DNA of 64,000 nt, taken from the NCBI GenBank assembly GCA_963692935.1, contig OY843588.1, positions 186,001 through 250,000 on the forward strand. The letters are read 5' to 3'. The translations under genes and the position numbers were made by a program. This DNA is from Bin75 sp963692935. GTDB taxonomy: Bacteria; Nitrospirota; Nitrospiria; Nitrospirales; UBA8639. The notes under the pieces were generated by a model. That model made no database searches. It was not told the origin of the DNA and saw only the letters and a list, made by a program, of their open reading frames with translations. This document shows positions 51,358 through 60,783 of the stretch, one piece after another; within the stretch, counting starts at the first letter, position 1, and each line of letters begins with the position of its first letter.

Positions 51358-54300
51358 ATGAACCACGATTTCTTTGAACGACCGATTTTGAATTCACCCT
51401 ACGAGTGTCCGTCGGAACATTGGGAGCTTGATGAGAACAGACAGCCGACAAACCAGACTCTCAATCAGAGACGCAGTGTTTCGTTTATCACGCCGATCCC
51501 CGCGCCCAGGAAGCGGAAGCATGTCCAGCGCGAAATCGTCTTCGACTCCGAGTCACAAACACTGGAGACCGAAACCCAGCAATATGATTTGACGGTGCTC
51601 ATCAACGAACTTCGACAGCGTATTGCCAACTGGCGAGCGCTGACGGACCCCAAGGATTGGCGGGTGACACCGGAGACGGCCAGGTTACTGCAACACTGGC
51701 GTCATCATCGGTTCAATCACATTCGTCCTTTCTTCTGTCAGGTCGAGGCTGTGGAGATCGTCATCTGGCTGACCGAAGTCGCTCCGCAGATTGCCAGGGA
51801 GAGGCAGCGGTTTCTCGAAAATCTTGAGTGGGTGAATGATCGCTTGAACCAGGGCCTTTCGAGATTGGCTCTGAAACTTGCCACCGGTGCAGGGAAGACC
51901 ACCGTCATGGCCATGCTCATTGCGTGGCAGACGATCAACGCGGTCCGTTGCCCGAGCCGCCGGAAGTTCACACGTGGGTTTCTGGTGGTCGCTCCGGGTC
52001 TGACGATCAGGGATCGGTTGCGGGTGCTCCAGCCGAATGACCCGGACAGCTACTACAGAAACCGCGAACTGGTGCCGGGCGACATGCTAGGCGATATGGA
52101 TCGTGCGAAGATCGTCATCACCAACTACCATGCCTTTATGCTACGGGAGATGACCAAACTCTCAAAATGTGGGCGATCTCTTCTTCAGGGCCTGGGGCCG
52201 GAGATCGAGACGCGTGAAACCGAAGGGCAGATGCTCCAGCGTGTTATGCCCGGTCTCATGGGTATCAAGACCATCATGGTATTCAACGACGAAGCACACC
52301 ATTGTTACCGGGAGAAACCGTCCGGTGAGCATGCCGACGGTAACTTGAAAGGGGACGACCGCAAGGAAGCGGAGAAAAATAAGGAAGCCGCCCGTGTCTG
52401 GATTTCCGGGTTGGAAGCGGTGCAACGCAAACTGGGCATCCAACGCGTGGTTGATCTGTCGGCGACTCCCTTCTTCCTGCGCGGGTCGGGCTACGCCGAA
52501 GGCACGATCTTCCCCTGGACGGTGAGCGACTTCTCGCTCATGGACGCCATCGAGTGCGGCATCGTCAAGCTGCCCCGTGTCCCGGTGGCTGACAACATCC
52601 CGGGCGGCGACATGCCGAAGTTTCGGAATCTTTGGGATCACATTGGTAAAAAAATGCCCAGGCAGGGGCGCGGCAAAGTCTTCACGCTTGACCCGCTCAA
52701 GATTCCTGTCGAACTCCAGACTGCGCTGGAAGCTCTCTACGGCCATTACGTCAAGATCTTTGATCTGTGGCAGGATGCGGGGATCAAGGTTCCCCCCTGT
52801 TTTATCGTGGTGTGCAATAACACCTCAACATCGAAGCTGGTGTATGATTACATTGCCGGGTTTCGGCGTGAGCAGGAAGACGGTGCCACGAAGCTGGAGC
52901 ACGGACGTCTGAAATTGTTCCGCAATTTCGACGGGCATGGGAAGCCGATTGCCCGTCCCCGCACATTGCTCATTGACAGTGAACAACTGGAATCGGGGGA
53001 GGCGCTTGACGCGAATTTTCGGACCATGGCCGCCAATGAGATTGAACGCTTTCGCCGTGAGATCGTGATGCGGACGGGTGATCGTCAGCAGGCGGAGAAT
53101 CTTTCTGACCAGGATCTGCTCCGCGAGGTGATGAATACCGTTGGTAAAGAAGGCCGGCTCGGCGGGGCGACACGTTGCGTCGTTTCGGTATCAATGCTGA
53201 CAGAGGGTTGGGATGCCAATACCGTCACCCATGTGTTGGGCGTGAGTGCCTTTGGTACGCAGTTGCGGTGTGAGCAAGTTGTGGGTCGTGCTCTCCGTCG
53301 ACAGTCCTATGACTTGAACGAAACGGGGCGCTTGCACGTCGAATACGCCGATGTGCTCGGCGTCCCGTTCGACTTCGCGGTCAAGCCGGTGGTGATCCCA
53401 CCGGAGCCGCCGCATGGGACGGTGGAGGTCAAGGCGATGACCCCGGAACGCGACGACTGCAAGATATGTTTCCCCCGCGTGGAAGGCTACCGTGTTGAGT
53501 TGCCGGAGGAACGTCTCTCGGCCAGGTTCAACAACGACTCGACGCTGGTACTCACACCCGACATCGTTGGTCCGTCCATTACGCGCAATGAGGGTATCCT
53601 CGGCAAGGGCGTTGATCTGAACCTCAAGCACCTCGAAGACCTGCGTCAGTCCACACTGCTCTACCACCTGACCCACCGACTCCTGGAGACCAAATGGCGA
53701 GACCCCGGCGAGGAAATGAAGCTGCACCTCTTCGGCCAGTTGAAGCAGATTACCCGTCAGTGGTTGGATCGCCACCTTGTCTGCAAGGGGAACACGTATC
53801 CGGCCCAGCTTGTGTATCTGGAACTGGCGGACATGGCCTGTGAACGCATCACCCGTGGAATCGTTGTGCAACATATGGAAGAGAGCCCTATCAAGGCCAC
53901 TCTGGACCCTTATAATCCGACAGGCTCGACGACCCATGTCCGCTTCACCACATCAAAGACGACGCGCTGGAATACGGATTGCCGCCGTTGCCATATCAAC
54001 TGGGTCGTCTGCGACAGCGACTGGGAAGCTGAATTCTGCCGTGTCGTTGAGTCGCATCCGCAGGTGCGTGCCTATGTCAAGAACCATGGCCTTGGATTAG
54101 AAGTGCCCTATCGCTACGGCTCCGAGTCGCGCAGGTATCGCCCTGATTTCATGGTGCTGTTAAACGATGGAAACGGGGATGACGACCCGTTGCACGTGAT
54201 CGTCGAGATCAAGGGTTATCGGGAAGAAGATGCCAGGGACAAAAAAGCAACGATGGACACCTACTGGGTGCCGGGTGTGAACAACCTCCGTGCCTATGGC

Positions 54301-54402
54301 CGCTGGGCCTTTGCCGAATTCACCGACGTCTTTGAAATCGAGAAGGGATTTCATGACCTTGTTGACAGATTGATTGCCGACGGCGTGCCGACAGACGCTT
54401 GA
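51358..54402 (+). CDS. Type III-like restriction enzyme: DEAD/DEAH helicase with PD-(D/E)xK nuclease
   Basis: This 1014-residue protein is the restriction/translocation subunit of a type III-like system, similar to the BPTD_3080-type restriction endonucleases. The superfamily 2 helicase core has Walker A (LATGAGKTT, lysine 180), the DEAH box at residue 311 (NDEAHHCY), LSATPFF, and motif VI QVVGRALRR. A C-terminal nuclease domain has PD at about 929-930 and E950-x-K952 (VEIKGY), the PD-(D/E)xK catalytic set. The ATG at 51358 begins outside panB. The matching methyltransferase is 2.5 kb downstream, separated by two accessory genes. ATP-driven cleavage of unmodified DNA is inferred from the family. 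Confidence 0.9.
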   Translation: MNHDFFERPILNSPYECPSEHWELDENRQPTNQTLNQRRSVSFITPIPAPRKRKHVQREIVFDSESQTLETETQQYDLTVLINELRQRIANWRALTDPKDWRVTPETARLLQHWRHHRFNHIRPFFCQVEAVEIVIWLTEVAPQIARERQRFLENLEWVNDRLNQGLSRLALKLATGAGKTTVMAMLIAWQTINAVRCPSRRKFTRGFLVVAPGLTIRDRLRVLQPNDPDSYYRNRELVPGDMLGDMDRAKIVITNYHAFMLREMTKLSKCGRSLLQGLGPEIETRETEGQMLQRVMPGLMGIKTIMVFNDEAHHCYREKPSGEHADGNLKGDDRKEAEKNKEAARVWISGLEAVQRKLGIQRVVDLSATPFFLRGSGYAEGTIFPWTVSDFSLMDAIECGIVKLPRVPVADNIPGGDMPKFRNLWDHIGKKMPRQGRGKVFTLDPLKIPVELQTALEALYGHYVKIFDLWQDAGIKVPPCFIVVCNNTSTSKLVYDYIAGFRREQEDGATKLEHGRLKLFRNFDGHGKPIARPRTLLIDSEQLESGEALDANFRTMAANEIERFRREIVMRTGDRQQAENLSDQDLLREVMNTVGKEGRLGGATRCVVSVSMLTEGWDANTVTHVLGVSAFGTQLRCEQVVGRALRRQSYDLNETGRLHVEYADVLGVPFDFAVKPVVIPPEPPHGTVEVKAMTPERDDCKICFPRVEGYRVELPEERLSARFNNDSTLVLTPDIVGPSITRNEGILGKGVDLNLKHLEDLRQSTLLYHLTHRLLETKWRDPGEEMKLHLFGQLKQITRQWLDRHLVCKGNTYPAQLVYLELADMACERITRGIVVQHMEESPIKATLDPYNPTGSTTHVRFTTSKTTRWNTDCRRCHINWVVCDSDWEAEFCRVVESHPQVRAYVKNHGLGLEVPYRYGSESRRYRPDFMVLLNDGNGDDDPLHVIVEIKGYREEDARDKKATMDTYWVPGVNNLRAYGRWAFAEFTDVFEIEKGFHDLVDRLIADGVPTDA

Positions 54403-54550
54403 CATCTATTCGGATCCGGTGTTACCGTCCCGCCATAATCCGCCCCTTGGCAGTACGCTTCGCTCCCGGCTTACAGGCTGGCGATCATGAGTGAGGCCGA
54501 TCCCTTGGGGCTTTTTCTTGCCTTGTTGCCTGTGCTGTGAGTGCCACGGT

Positions 54551-55270
54551 ATGACCAAAGTCGCAATTCTTATTGACGGTGGATATTTCCTGAAACGTCT
54601 TCCGGCTGTACGGCGCGACGTCAATGCAGAAGATCCCAATGCTGTTGCCCACTCAATCGAGCAATTGGTTCGAGGGCATCTTGAGCAATTGAACGAAGTT
54701 CATAAGGCTCAAAATATGTTCCAGCTCTTGTATCGTAGCTTCTACTATGACGCGAAACCTTACGACCAGAAAGTCCACCTGCCTGTCAGTAAGAAGCCAT
54801 TTGACTACGCCAAATCATCCCAGGCGAGGTTCAGGAAGGACCTCTTTGGTCATTTGCGAGGTCGCCCCAATTTTGCCGTGCGACTGGGTGATGTGCGTAA
54901 GCGTAGCGGCTTCTCCTGGATACTGAGCGTGCAAAAACAGGAGCAGATTCTGAAGGGCCAAATAAAAGTTACCGATCTTACCGACGATGACTTCAGGCCA
55001 GACTTGTACCAGAAAGGCGTGGACATGCGTATCGGCCTTGATATCGCGTCTATTACGCTGAAACGCCAGGCAAACATCATTGTCCTCGTCTCCGGCGATG
55101 CCGACTTTGTTCCGGCGGCAAAGCTCGCAAGACGGGAGGGCATGCAGTTCGTCCTTGATCCCCTTTGGCAGAAGGTACACCCCGACCTCTACGAACACAT
55201 TGACTACTTGAGGAGTGGTTTCTCTCGACCGAAGCAGGTGGCTATACGGCTACAGAACCAAGAGGCATGA
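54551..55270 (+). CDS. NYN-domain (PIN-like) putative nuclease
   Basis: This 239-residue protein is a NYN-family (LabA/DUF88-like) domain of the PIN nuclease superfamily. Acidic metal-binding residues appear in VAILIDGGYF (residue 8), GVDMRIGLDIASI, and VLVSGDADFVPAAKLA near residue 180, the usual order. No other domain is evident. Family members cleave RNA or remain uncharacterised. Start is the ATG at 54551; the stop is directly followed by the TTG of the FRG-TPR gene, so they are coupled. It sits inside a restriction-modification locus, which suggests a defence or regulatory role. Confidence 0.85.
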   Translation: MTKVAILIDGGYFLKRLPAVRRDVNAEDPNAVAHSIEQLVRGHLEQLNEVHKAQNMFQLLYRSFYYDAKPYDQKVHLPVSKKPFDYAKSSQARFRKDLFGHLRGRPNFAVRLGDVRKRSGFSWILSVQKQEQILKGQIKVTDLTDDDFRPDLYQKGVDMRIGLDIASITLKRQANIIVLVSGDADFVPAAKLARREGMQFVLDPLWQKVHPDLYEHIDYLRSGFSRPKQVAIRLQNQEA

Positions 55271-56872
55271 TTGAGCATCATTGATAAAGTGTTTCTCGAT
55301 AAAATCGAGAGGCCCCGTCTGGGAAGGTATGCTTTTCGCGGCCAGGCAAATGCGAAGTGGAAGTTGTATTCGGCAGCGACGCGTCGCCTGATAAGTGAAC
55401 AGATTATACAACCCTCTGGTACTGGAGCGACAGGAAACGATCAGTTCCCCCGTATCTATAAAAGCTATCACGGTGACGAACTTATCGCCCCTGCTCGAAC
55501 GGCCGGCTTTGATATAGAAGAAGGTCGTGTGGTTTCCGATCTGCAACTTCTCGCCAAACTCCAGCATTTCGGTGCGGCCACGGGGCTGATTGATTTTACG
55601 TGGCCCCCCCTGATTGCACTTTGGTTTGCCTGTGCTGAGCAACGAGATCGAGATGGTGAGTTAGTAGATGGTACAGTATTCGTTGTTAACCTGAACGATA
55701 CAGACAAATATCAACGTGTCTTCAACGATCAACGTGTCTTCAACGGGGAAGAGGCTATTGATAAACTTTTTCCGCCAAATGATGGCAGAGTGTTGCCGTT
55801 GTACTGGGAACCGAAGGTTCGAAGTGAGGCTTCAGCGAGAATTCTACGTCAGCAAAGTGTCTTTGTTCTGGTACGTTCGCTTGGCTTGGAAGACGTCGTG
55901 CAGAAAATAAAAATCGAGGCATCTGACAAAGAGGACATCAAAAAGGAACTTGCTGGTCTGGGTATTAGCGAGTTGTCACTATTCATGGACATACATGGGT
56001 TCTCTATGGTTAATGGTCCCGATGCACCTGTAAGACAAATGAATGATCCGGATGTCTATCTCATCCAAGGTAATACATTCTATCAACAAGGCGACTACAA
56101 CGATGCGATCAAGAGCTATGACAAATGCATCTCTATCGCACAGGATTCCCATGAAGCATACTATCTTCGAGGAAATGCCAAAGCGGAGACCAGGGATTAT
56201 GAAGGAGCTATAAAGGACTACGATTCTGCTGCTGAGAAGGGGGCGATAGCGTTTGATCGTTGGGCGATCCTGTTCAATCGAGGAAATGCAAAGGTAGCAT
56301 TGGATAAATATGAAGATGCCTTACGGGATTACGACAAGGCTGTTCAACTTGCTCAAAAGCTACATCTTGAATCAAGTACTGGAATGATTGTCTATAATCG
56401 GGCAAATACCAAAACTATTTTAGGAAAATACGAAGATGCCATACAGGACTACGACGAAGCTATTCGTCTGAGACCTGAATCCAGAAAGAACGCCCGATTC
56501 AATAAAGGAAACGTTTTAGTGATTACGGGTCGTTTTCCCGAAGCGTTACAATGTTATGGTGAATCCATACGCGAAGGATACTCTAAAGCGGAGAGAAATA
56601 TAAAATCTCTTGAAGGGGTTCTCCAGAGCATAGGCGAAGCAGAGTATAAATGTCCCCAGCATGGATCCACTGGACCGGTCTCTGTAGTTATAACTGTCAA
56701 TGATGGTAGTCGTGTCCCCCGAGTATTCGGTTTTGATGGCAGTGTCGGTAACACTGGTAACCGTGGTGGAAATCGTCTTCCAGGCGGGGAGGGATATTCG
56801 GGAGGACATCCGTTTGTAGTTGAAGTACGGGCAGGGAATCTACCGTCGTCGCCTGGTCAAACAGTCTTGTAA
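55271..56872 (+). CDS. FRG-domain protein with TPR repeats and glycine-rich tail
   Basis: This 533-residue protein begins with an FRG domain (Pfam FRG). FRGQAN lies at about residue 23, and the second motif, LLAKLQHFGAATGLIDFTWPPLIALWFAC, spans about residues 92-120. From about residue 260 there are four to five tetratricopeptide repeats (for example YLIQGNTFYQQGDYNDAIKSYD). The last 60 residues are rich in glycine and asparagine. FRG domains occur often in prophage and defence settings; their biochemical role is unknown to me. Start is TTG straight after the NYN gene, with AAGAGG upstream. The gene is visibly AT-richer than the flanking restriction gene. An 18-bp tandem duplication occurs within it. 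Confidence 0.8.
   Translation: MSIIDKVFLDKIERPRLGRYAFRGQANAKWKLYSAATRRLISEQIIQPSGTGATGNDQFPRIYKSYHGDELIAPARTAGFDIEEGRVVSDLQLLAKLQHFGAATGLIDFTWPPLIALWFACAEQRDRDGELVDGTVFVVNLNDTDKYQRVFNDQRVFNGEEAIDKLFPPNDGRVLPLYWEPKVRSEASARILRQQSVFVLVRSLGLEDVVQKIKIEASDKEDIKKELAGLGISELSLFMDIHGFSMVNGPDAPVRQMNDPDVYLIQGNTFYQQGDYNDAIKSYDKCISIAQDSHEAYYLRGNAKAETRDYEGAIKDYDSAAEKGAIAFDRWAILFNRGNAKVALDKYEDALRDYDKAVQLAQKLHLESSTGMIVYNRANTKTILGKYEDAIQDYDEAIRLRPESRKNARFNKGNVLVITGRFPEALQCYGESIREGYSKAERNIKSLEGVLQSIGEAEYKCPQHGSTGPVSVVITVNDGSRVPRVFGFDGSVGNTGNRGGNRLPGGEGYSGGHPFVVEVRAGNLPSSPGQTVL
55710..55745 (+). repeat. Perfect 18-bp tandem duplication inside the FRG gene
   Basis: The 18 bases at 55710-55727 are repeated exactly at 55728-55745. 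The protein consequence is a doubled QRVFN unit (QRVFNDQRVFNGE). The frame is kept, so the duplication is a recent, tolerated six-residue insertion. Confidence 0.85.
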
Positions 56873-56927
56873 ACAGCACTTCCATGTAACGGATATGATC
56901 GAATTCTGTCCAAAGGATAGCGTCTGA

Positions 56928-59759
56928 ATGCCGAAACGAAAGTCAAGCGGGACATCCAAGTCTGTTGAAGCCCTTACGTACCCGGATGCGACGCGCAAGA
57001 ACATCCCCACGGCCGAGCATGAGGCTGTGATGGAGAAAGATGACAGGAATCCCGTTCCTGTCGCGTACCAGTGGCGCAACCGCGATCTCGATCCACAACT
57101 CGTCTGGCGGGGGAAGGACGAGCAGGACATGTCGGATCTGGTGGTTCAGGCTCCGCCACTTTTCATTCAGGAAAAAGTTCACGCGAAAGTACTGGTCGAC
57201 GATCTGCAACGCCGGAGCAGGCAGGCAAAAGCGGAGAAGGATGCCGACGAGTCAGGTTTCCAGCCGGATCTCTATGCTGACTTCAACGGTCTGCCAAACG
57301 AAAACGCGAAGACCGAATTCTATCGGCACGATGCCAACTGGTCCAACCGGATGATTCTCGGTGACAGCCTGCAAGTGATGACAAGCCTAGCGGAGCGCGA
57401 GGGACTACGTGGCAAGGTGCAGTGCGTCTATCTTGACCCGCCTTACGGGATTAAATTTAAGGCCAATTTCCAGTGGTCAACCACCAACCGTGACGTGAAA
57501 GACGGAAAAGTTGAGCACATCACACGTGAACCTGAACAGGTCAAAGCCTTTCGGGATACATGGAGGGAAGGGATTCACTCGTATCTTACCTATCTCCGTG
57601 ACCGACTAACCGTAGTACGCGACTTGTTGACTGATAGTGGATCTATATTTGTGCAAATCGGGGACGAAAATATGCATCGTGTGAAAGCTGTGATGGATGA
57701 AGTATTTGGGGAAGAGAATTGTGTGTCAATAATCAGATTCAGAAAGAAAACAATGCCACTTGGCGCTAAGTACATTGAGGAGATGTATGACTTCATTATC
57801 TGGTTTGCAAGAGATATTGCACAAACCAAGTACCGTCAACTATTCGAAAACAAAGACTACAATAGTGATTTTCACTGGAATAACTATGAAGATGAGATGT
57901 TGGAGCGACATAAGATTTCAAAAAAGGCCATTGAACGTGGCTTTGTCCTTTCCAAAAACGCAAGGCGCTTCCGATTGGTTTCACTTTGGCCTGCATCCTA
58001 TGACCCCAACGCTGTTTTTCCAATAGAGTTTAGAGGGTCCACTTGGCTACCTCCAAAGGAGCAATGCTATCCAACTTCACTGCCTAATATGCAGAGATTG
58101 ATTTTTGCAAATCATATTGAAGTTGAAGGAAAATATTTGCGAAAGGTCGTATATGCAGAAGGAGCAGATTATGCAAAGCTAACATCTACATGGTCTGACA
58201 CGATTGGCGCAAGAGAGAAGACATATGTTGTAGAAACATCTGCTGAAGTGGTTAAGCGCTGTATCCTTATGGCCACAGACCCAAGTGATCTTGTCCTTGA
58301 TCCCACATGCGGTTCAGGCACCACTGCCTATGTTGCCGAGCAATGGGGCCGCCGGTGGATTACGATAGATACTTCCCGTGTCGCATTGGCTTTGTCCCGT
58401 GCCCGTGTCATGGGTGCATGCTATCCCTTTTATTTGTTGGCCGACTCCCACGATGGTCAGATCAAAGAATCAGAAGTTACTCACACCGTGCAGAGTTCAC
58501 AACCAGTGCATGGGGAAATTCGTCAGGGGTTCGTCTATGAGCGTGTCCCGCGTATCACTCTTAAATCCATCGCCAACAATGCCGAGATTGATGTCATTTG
58601 GGACACCTTTCAGAAAAAACTGGAACCTCTGCGCAAAAAGCTGAACACGGCGCTCAAGAAAACGTGGCAGGAGTGGGAAGTCCCGCGCAAGACGGATGCG
58701 ACATGGTCATCCGGAGCACAGAAGCTACATGCTGACTGGTGGAAGCAACGCATTGCGCGTCAGAAGGCAATTGATGCTTCGATTGCGGAGAAAGCCGAGT
58801 ATGAATATCTCTACGACAAACCGTACGAAGATGACAAAAAAGTGCGTGTCGCCGGGCCGTTCACTGTGGAAAGTCTTTCGCCACATCGGGTGCTGGGCGT
58901 GGATGAGAATGACGAACTCATAGACGGTGTGGCGAAGCTCAACCCCGGAGATACACAGGACTTTGCCGGTATGATCCTGGACAATCTCAAAACCGCCGGT
59001 GTCCAGCAGGCGCATAAGGAAGACCGGATCACCTTCACCGCACTCATTCCCTGGCCGGGGCACTTTATCTGTGCCGAGGGCCGGTACATTGAAGGCGGGA
59101 GCGACGATAACGACGGCAACTCCCGGGCTGAGAAGCGTGCCGCCATCTTCATTGGTCCGGAGTTCGGCACGGTCGCGCGTCCCGACCTTGTCGCCGCCGC
59201 TCGTGAAGCTGCTGATGCCCACTTCGACGTACTCATTGCCTGCGCGTTCAACTACGATGCTCATTCATCCGAGTTCCAGAAACTCGGTCGTATTCCTGTC
59301 CTCAAAGCACGCATGAATGCCGACCTCCACATGGCCGAGAACCTCAAGAACACAGGCCAGGGTAACCTCTTCGTTATCTTCGGCGAGCCGGACATTGAAA
59401 TTCTTGATGCCGACGATGGACAAATCCAGGTCAAGATCAAAGGCGTGGATGTCTTTCATCCCAACTCTGGCGAAGTTTGCTCTGACGATCCTGACGGGAT
59501 CGCCTGCTGGTTTATTGACACCGACTACAACGAAGAGAGCTTTTTCGTCCGCCATGCCTACTTTCTGGGTGCCAACGATCCCTACAAAGCTCTCAAGACG
59601 ACGCTCAAATGCGAGATTAACGAGGAAGCCTGGGCAACGCTTCACAGCGACACTTCCCGTCCCTTCGACAAACCGACATCGGGCCGGATTGCCGTCAAAG
59701 TCATCAATCATTTAGGCGACGAAGTGATGAAAGTCTTTCGGATACATGGCAAGCGCTGA
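56928..59759 (+). CDS. Type III-like site-specific DNA methyltransferase (Mod)
   Basis: This 943-residue protein is the modification subunit paired with the helicase-nuclease upstream. It is a beta-class amino-methyltransferase: motif IV D170-P-P-Y173 comes before the SAM-binding motif I at D458 (DPTCGSGTTAYVAEQ). The residues between them (about 250-450) form the target-recognition region. This segment is clearly AT-richer than the two ends, as if exchanged by recombination. The long C-terminal half (from about 560) has no catalytic motif and may contact the Res subunit. N6-adenine methylation is the likely chemistry, but N4-cytosine cannot be excluded. Confidence 0.9.
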   Translation: MPKRKSSGTSKSVEALTYPDATRKNIPTAEHEAVMEKDDRNPVPVAYQWRNRDLDPQLVWRGKDEQDMSDLVVQAPPLFIQEKVHAKVLVDDLQRRSRQAKAEKDADESGFQPDLYADFNGLPNENAKTEFYRHDANWSNRMILGDSLQVMTSLAEREGLRGKVQCVYLDPPYGIKFKANFQWSTTNRDVKDGKVEHITREPEQVKAFRDTWREGIHSYLTYLRDRLTVVRDLLTDSGSIFVQIGDENMHRVKAVMDEVFGEENCVSIIRFRKKTMPLGAKYIEEMYDFIIWFARDIAQTKYRQLFENKDYNSDFHWNNYEDEMLERHKISKKAIERGFVLSKNARRFRLVSLWPASYDPNAVFPIEFRGSTWLPPKEQCYPTSLPNMQRLIFANHIEVEGKYLRKVVYAEGADYAKLTSTWSDTIGAREKTYVVETSAEVVKRCILMATDPSDLVLDPTCGSGTTAYVAEQWGRRWITIDTSRVALALSRARVMGACYPFYLLADSHDGQIKESEVTHTVQSSQPVHGEIRQGFVYERVPRITLKSIANNAEIDVIWDTFQKKLEPLRKKLNTALKKTWQEWEVPRKTDATWSSGAQKLHADWWKQRIARQKAIDASIAEKAEYEYLYDKPYEDDKKVRVAGPFTVESLSPHRVLGVDENDELIDGVAKLNPGDTQDFAGMILDNLKTAGVQQAHKEDRITFTALIPWPGHFICAEGRYIEGGSDDNDGNSRAEKRAAIFIGPEFGTVARPDLVAAAREAADAHFDVLIACAFNYDAHSSEFQKLGRIPVLKARMNADLHMAENLKNTGQGNLFVIFGEPDIEILDADDGQIQVKIKGVDVFHPNSGEVCSDDPDGIACWFIDTDYNEESFFVRHAYFLGANDPYKALKTTLKCEINEEAWATLHSDTSRPFDKPTSGRIAVKVINHLGDEVMKVFRIHGKR

Positions 59760-60672
59760 AATGGAAAAGACGATGTTGTATTTCAGCGAGCGAGAAGCAG
59801 GAGAGCGTCCTCGGGATAACGACGAGATAAGCCAGGATGTATGGGGTGGTGTGCGGGTACTTATCTATACAGGAATCCACAACGGTTCGTTCGGTAATAG
59901 TTATCCTGAAAGCTGCCCCGATGGGCCTAGCATAACAGGTACTGATGGTGATGCACTGTGGCAAGCCATGCGTGCTGAAATACCCGCGTTGCGGGAACCG
60001 CCATTATCGTTTGAGCCTGAACCATGGATGAGCCATGCACGTACGCCGCCCATTCTGACTATGCTTGATATCATTGAGTTTTGCTGGCGTCGCATTGGCA
60101 AACCTATCCATCTCCACTATCATGACTATCTCAATCACTATCATCTAACATTCAGTGTCGAAGCAGGTCAGGAAGAATTCCGTGAAGCTGTCAACCGCAT
60201 CTTCCGTTGTAATGGAATTGCGTATGATCTTAAAGAAGACGGTCATATCGAACGGTTTGTTCCCTCTGTCCTCAGTGAAGAGTTGCTTTCGGCTCACTTT
60301 TCCACAAGCGATTCAAAATTGAATTGCATGCTGGAGTCGGCACGCCGCAAATTTCTCGACAACAATGAAGTAACACGGCGAGAAGCGTTAAATGTTTTGT
60401 GGGATGCTTGGGAGCGACTTAAGACCCTGGGTTCAGGGTCGGATAAGAAAGCGCAAAGTACAGCCCTTCTTGACGCCACTGCAGGACCATCCTCTCCAAT
60501 GTTTCGGGAAGCACTGGAGCAAGAGGCACTCGCACTCACAAAGATTGGCAACAATTTACACATTCGACATTCCGAGACAGGACAGGAACAGATTGCTAAC
60601 AATAAACATGTCGATTATCTGTTCCACAGACTTTTCGCGCTTGTTCTAGTAATTCTTCGTATGACCCATTAG
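59746..60672 (+). CDS. Abortive-infection-like hypothetical protein
   Basis: This 308-residue soluble protein overlaps the methyltransferase end by 14 bases. Its N-terminal FSEREAGERPR and GIHNGSFGNSYPESCPDG, and its C-terminal block (RRKFLDNNEVTRREALNVLWDAWERLK ... IRHSETG ... HVDYLFHRLFALVL), resemble AbiJ-type/HEPN-like proteins of abortive infection systems. This is from memory of the pattern, not a search. An alternative start is the ATG at 59761, right after the mod stop. It is the last gene of the defence operon and is followed by a terminator-like hairpin. Confidence 0.65.
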   Translation: MASAEMEKTMLYFSEREAGERPRDNDEISQDVWGGVRVLIYTGIHNGSFGNSYPESCPDGPSITGTDGDALWQAMRAEIPALREPPLSFEPEPWMSHARTPPILTMLDIIEFCWRRIGKPIHLHYHDYLNHYHLTFSVEAGQEEFREAVNRIFRCNGIAYDLKEDGHIERFVPSVLSEELLSAHFSTSDSKLNCMLESARRKFLDNNEVTRREALNVLWDAWERLKTLGSGSDKKAQSTALLDATAGPSSPMFREALEQEALALTKIGNNLHIRHSETGQEQIANNKHVDYLFHRLFALVLVILRMTH

Positions 60673-60681
60673 CCTCGTTAT

Positions 60682-60710
60682 TTGACAAAACACGTCAGGC
60701 TACCTAGCAT
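60682..60710 (+). promoter_or_regulatory. Sigma70-type promoter of purA
   Basis: TTGACA (60682-60687) and TAGCAT (60705-60710, four of six matches) are separated by exactly 17 bases. Transcription would begin near 60717, about 67 bases before the purA start and right at the base of the hairpin that follows. Confidence 0.6.
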
Positions 60711-60717
60711 CGCCCTT

Positions 60718-60751
60718 GGGCTCTGGCTTGATACTGGCCAGGCCCTTTTTT
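60718..60751 (+). terminator. Terminator-like hairpin between defence island and purA
   Basis: GGGC-T-CTGGC pairs with GCCAGGCCC (9 bp with one bulged T) across a short loop, followed by six T (60746-60751). It would end the defence-operon transcript. It also lies at the very 5' end of the transcript from the purA promoter, where it could act as a leader stem. Confidence 0.6.
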
Positions 60752-60783
60752 GTGACTGTTCTATGGAAGGATCGGGTGCGTGA

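Noticed and set aside
51314..60700. Attachment-site direct repeats bounding the defence island
   Set aside because: Comparing the sequence after panB with that before purA by eye shows no shared repeat, and there is no integrase or tRNA at the junctions.
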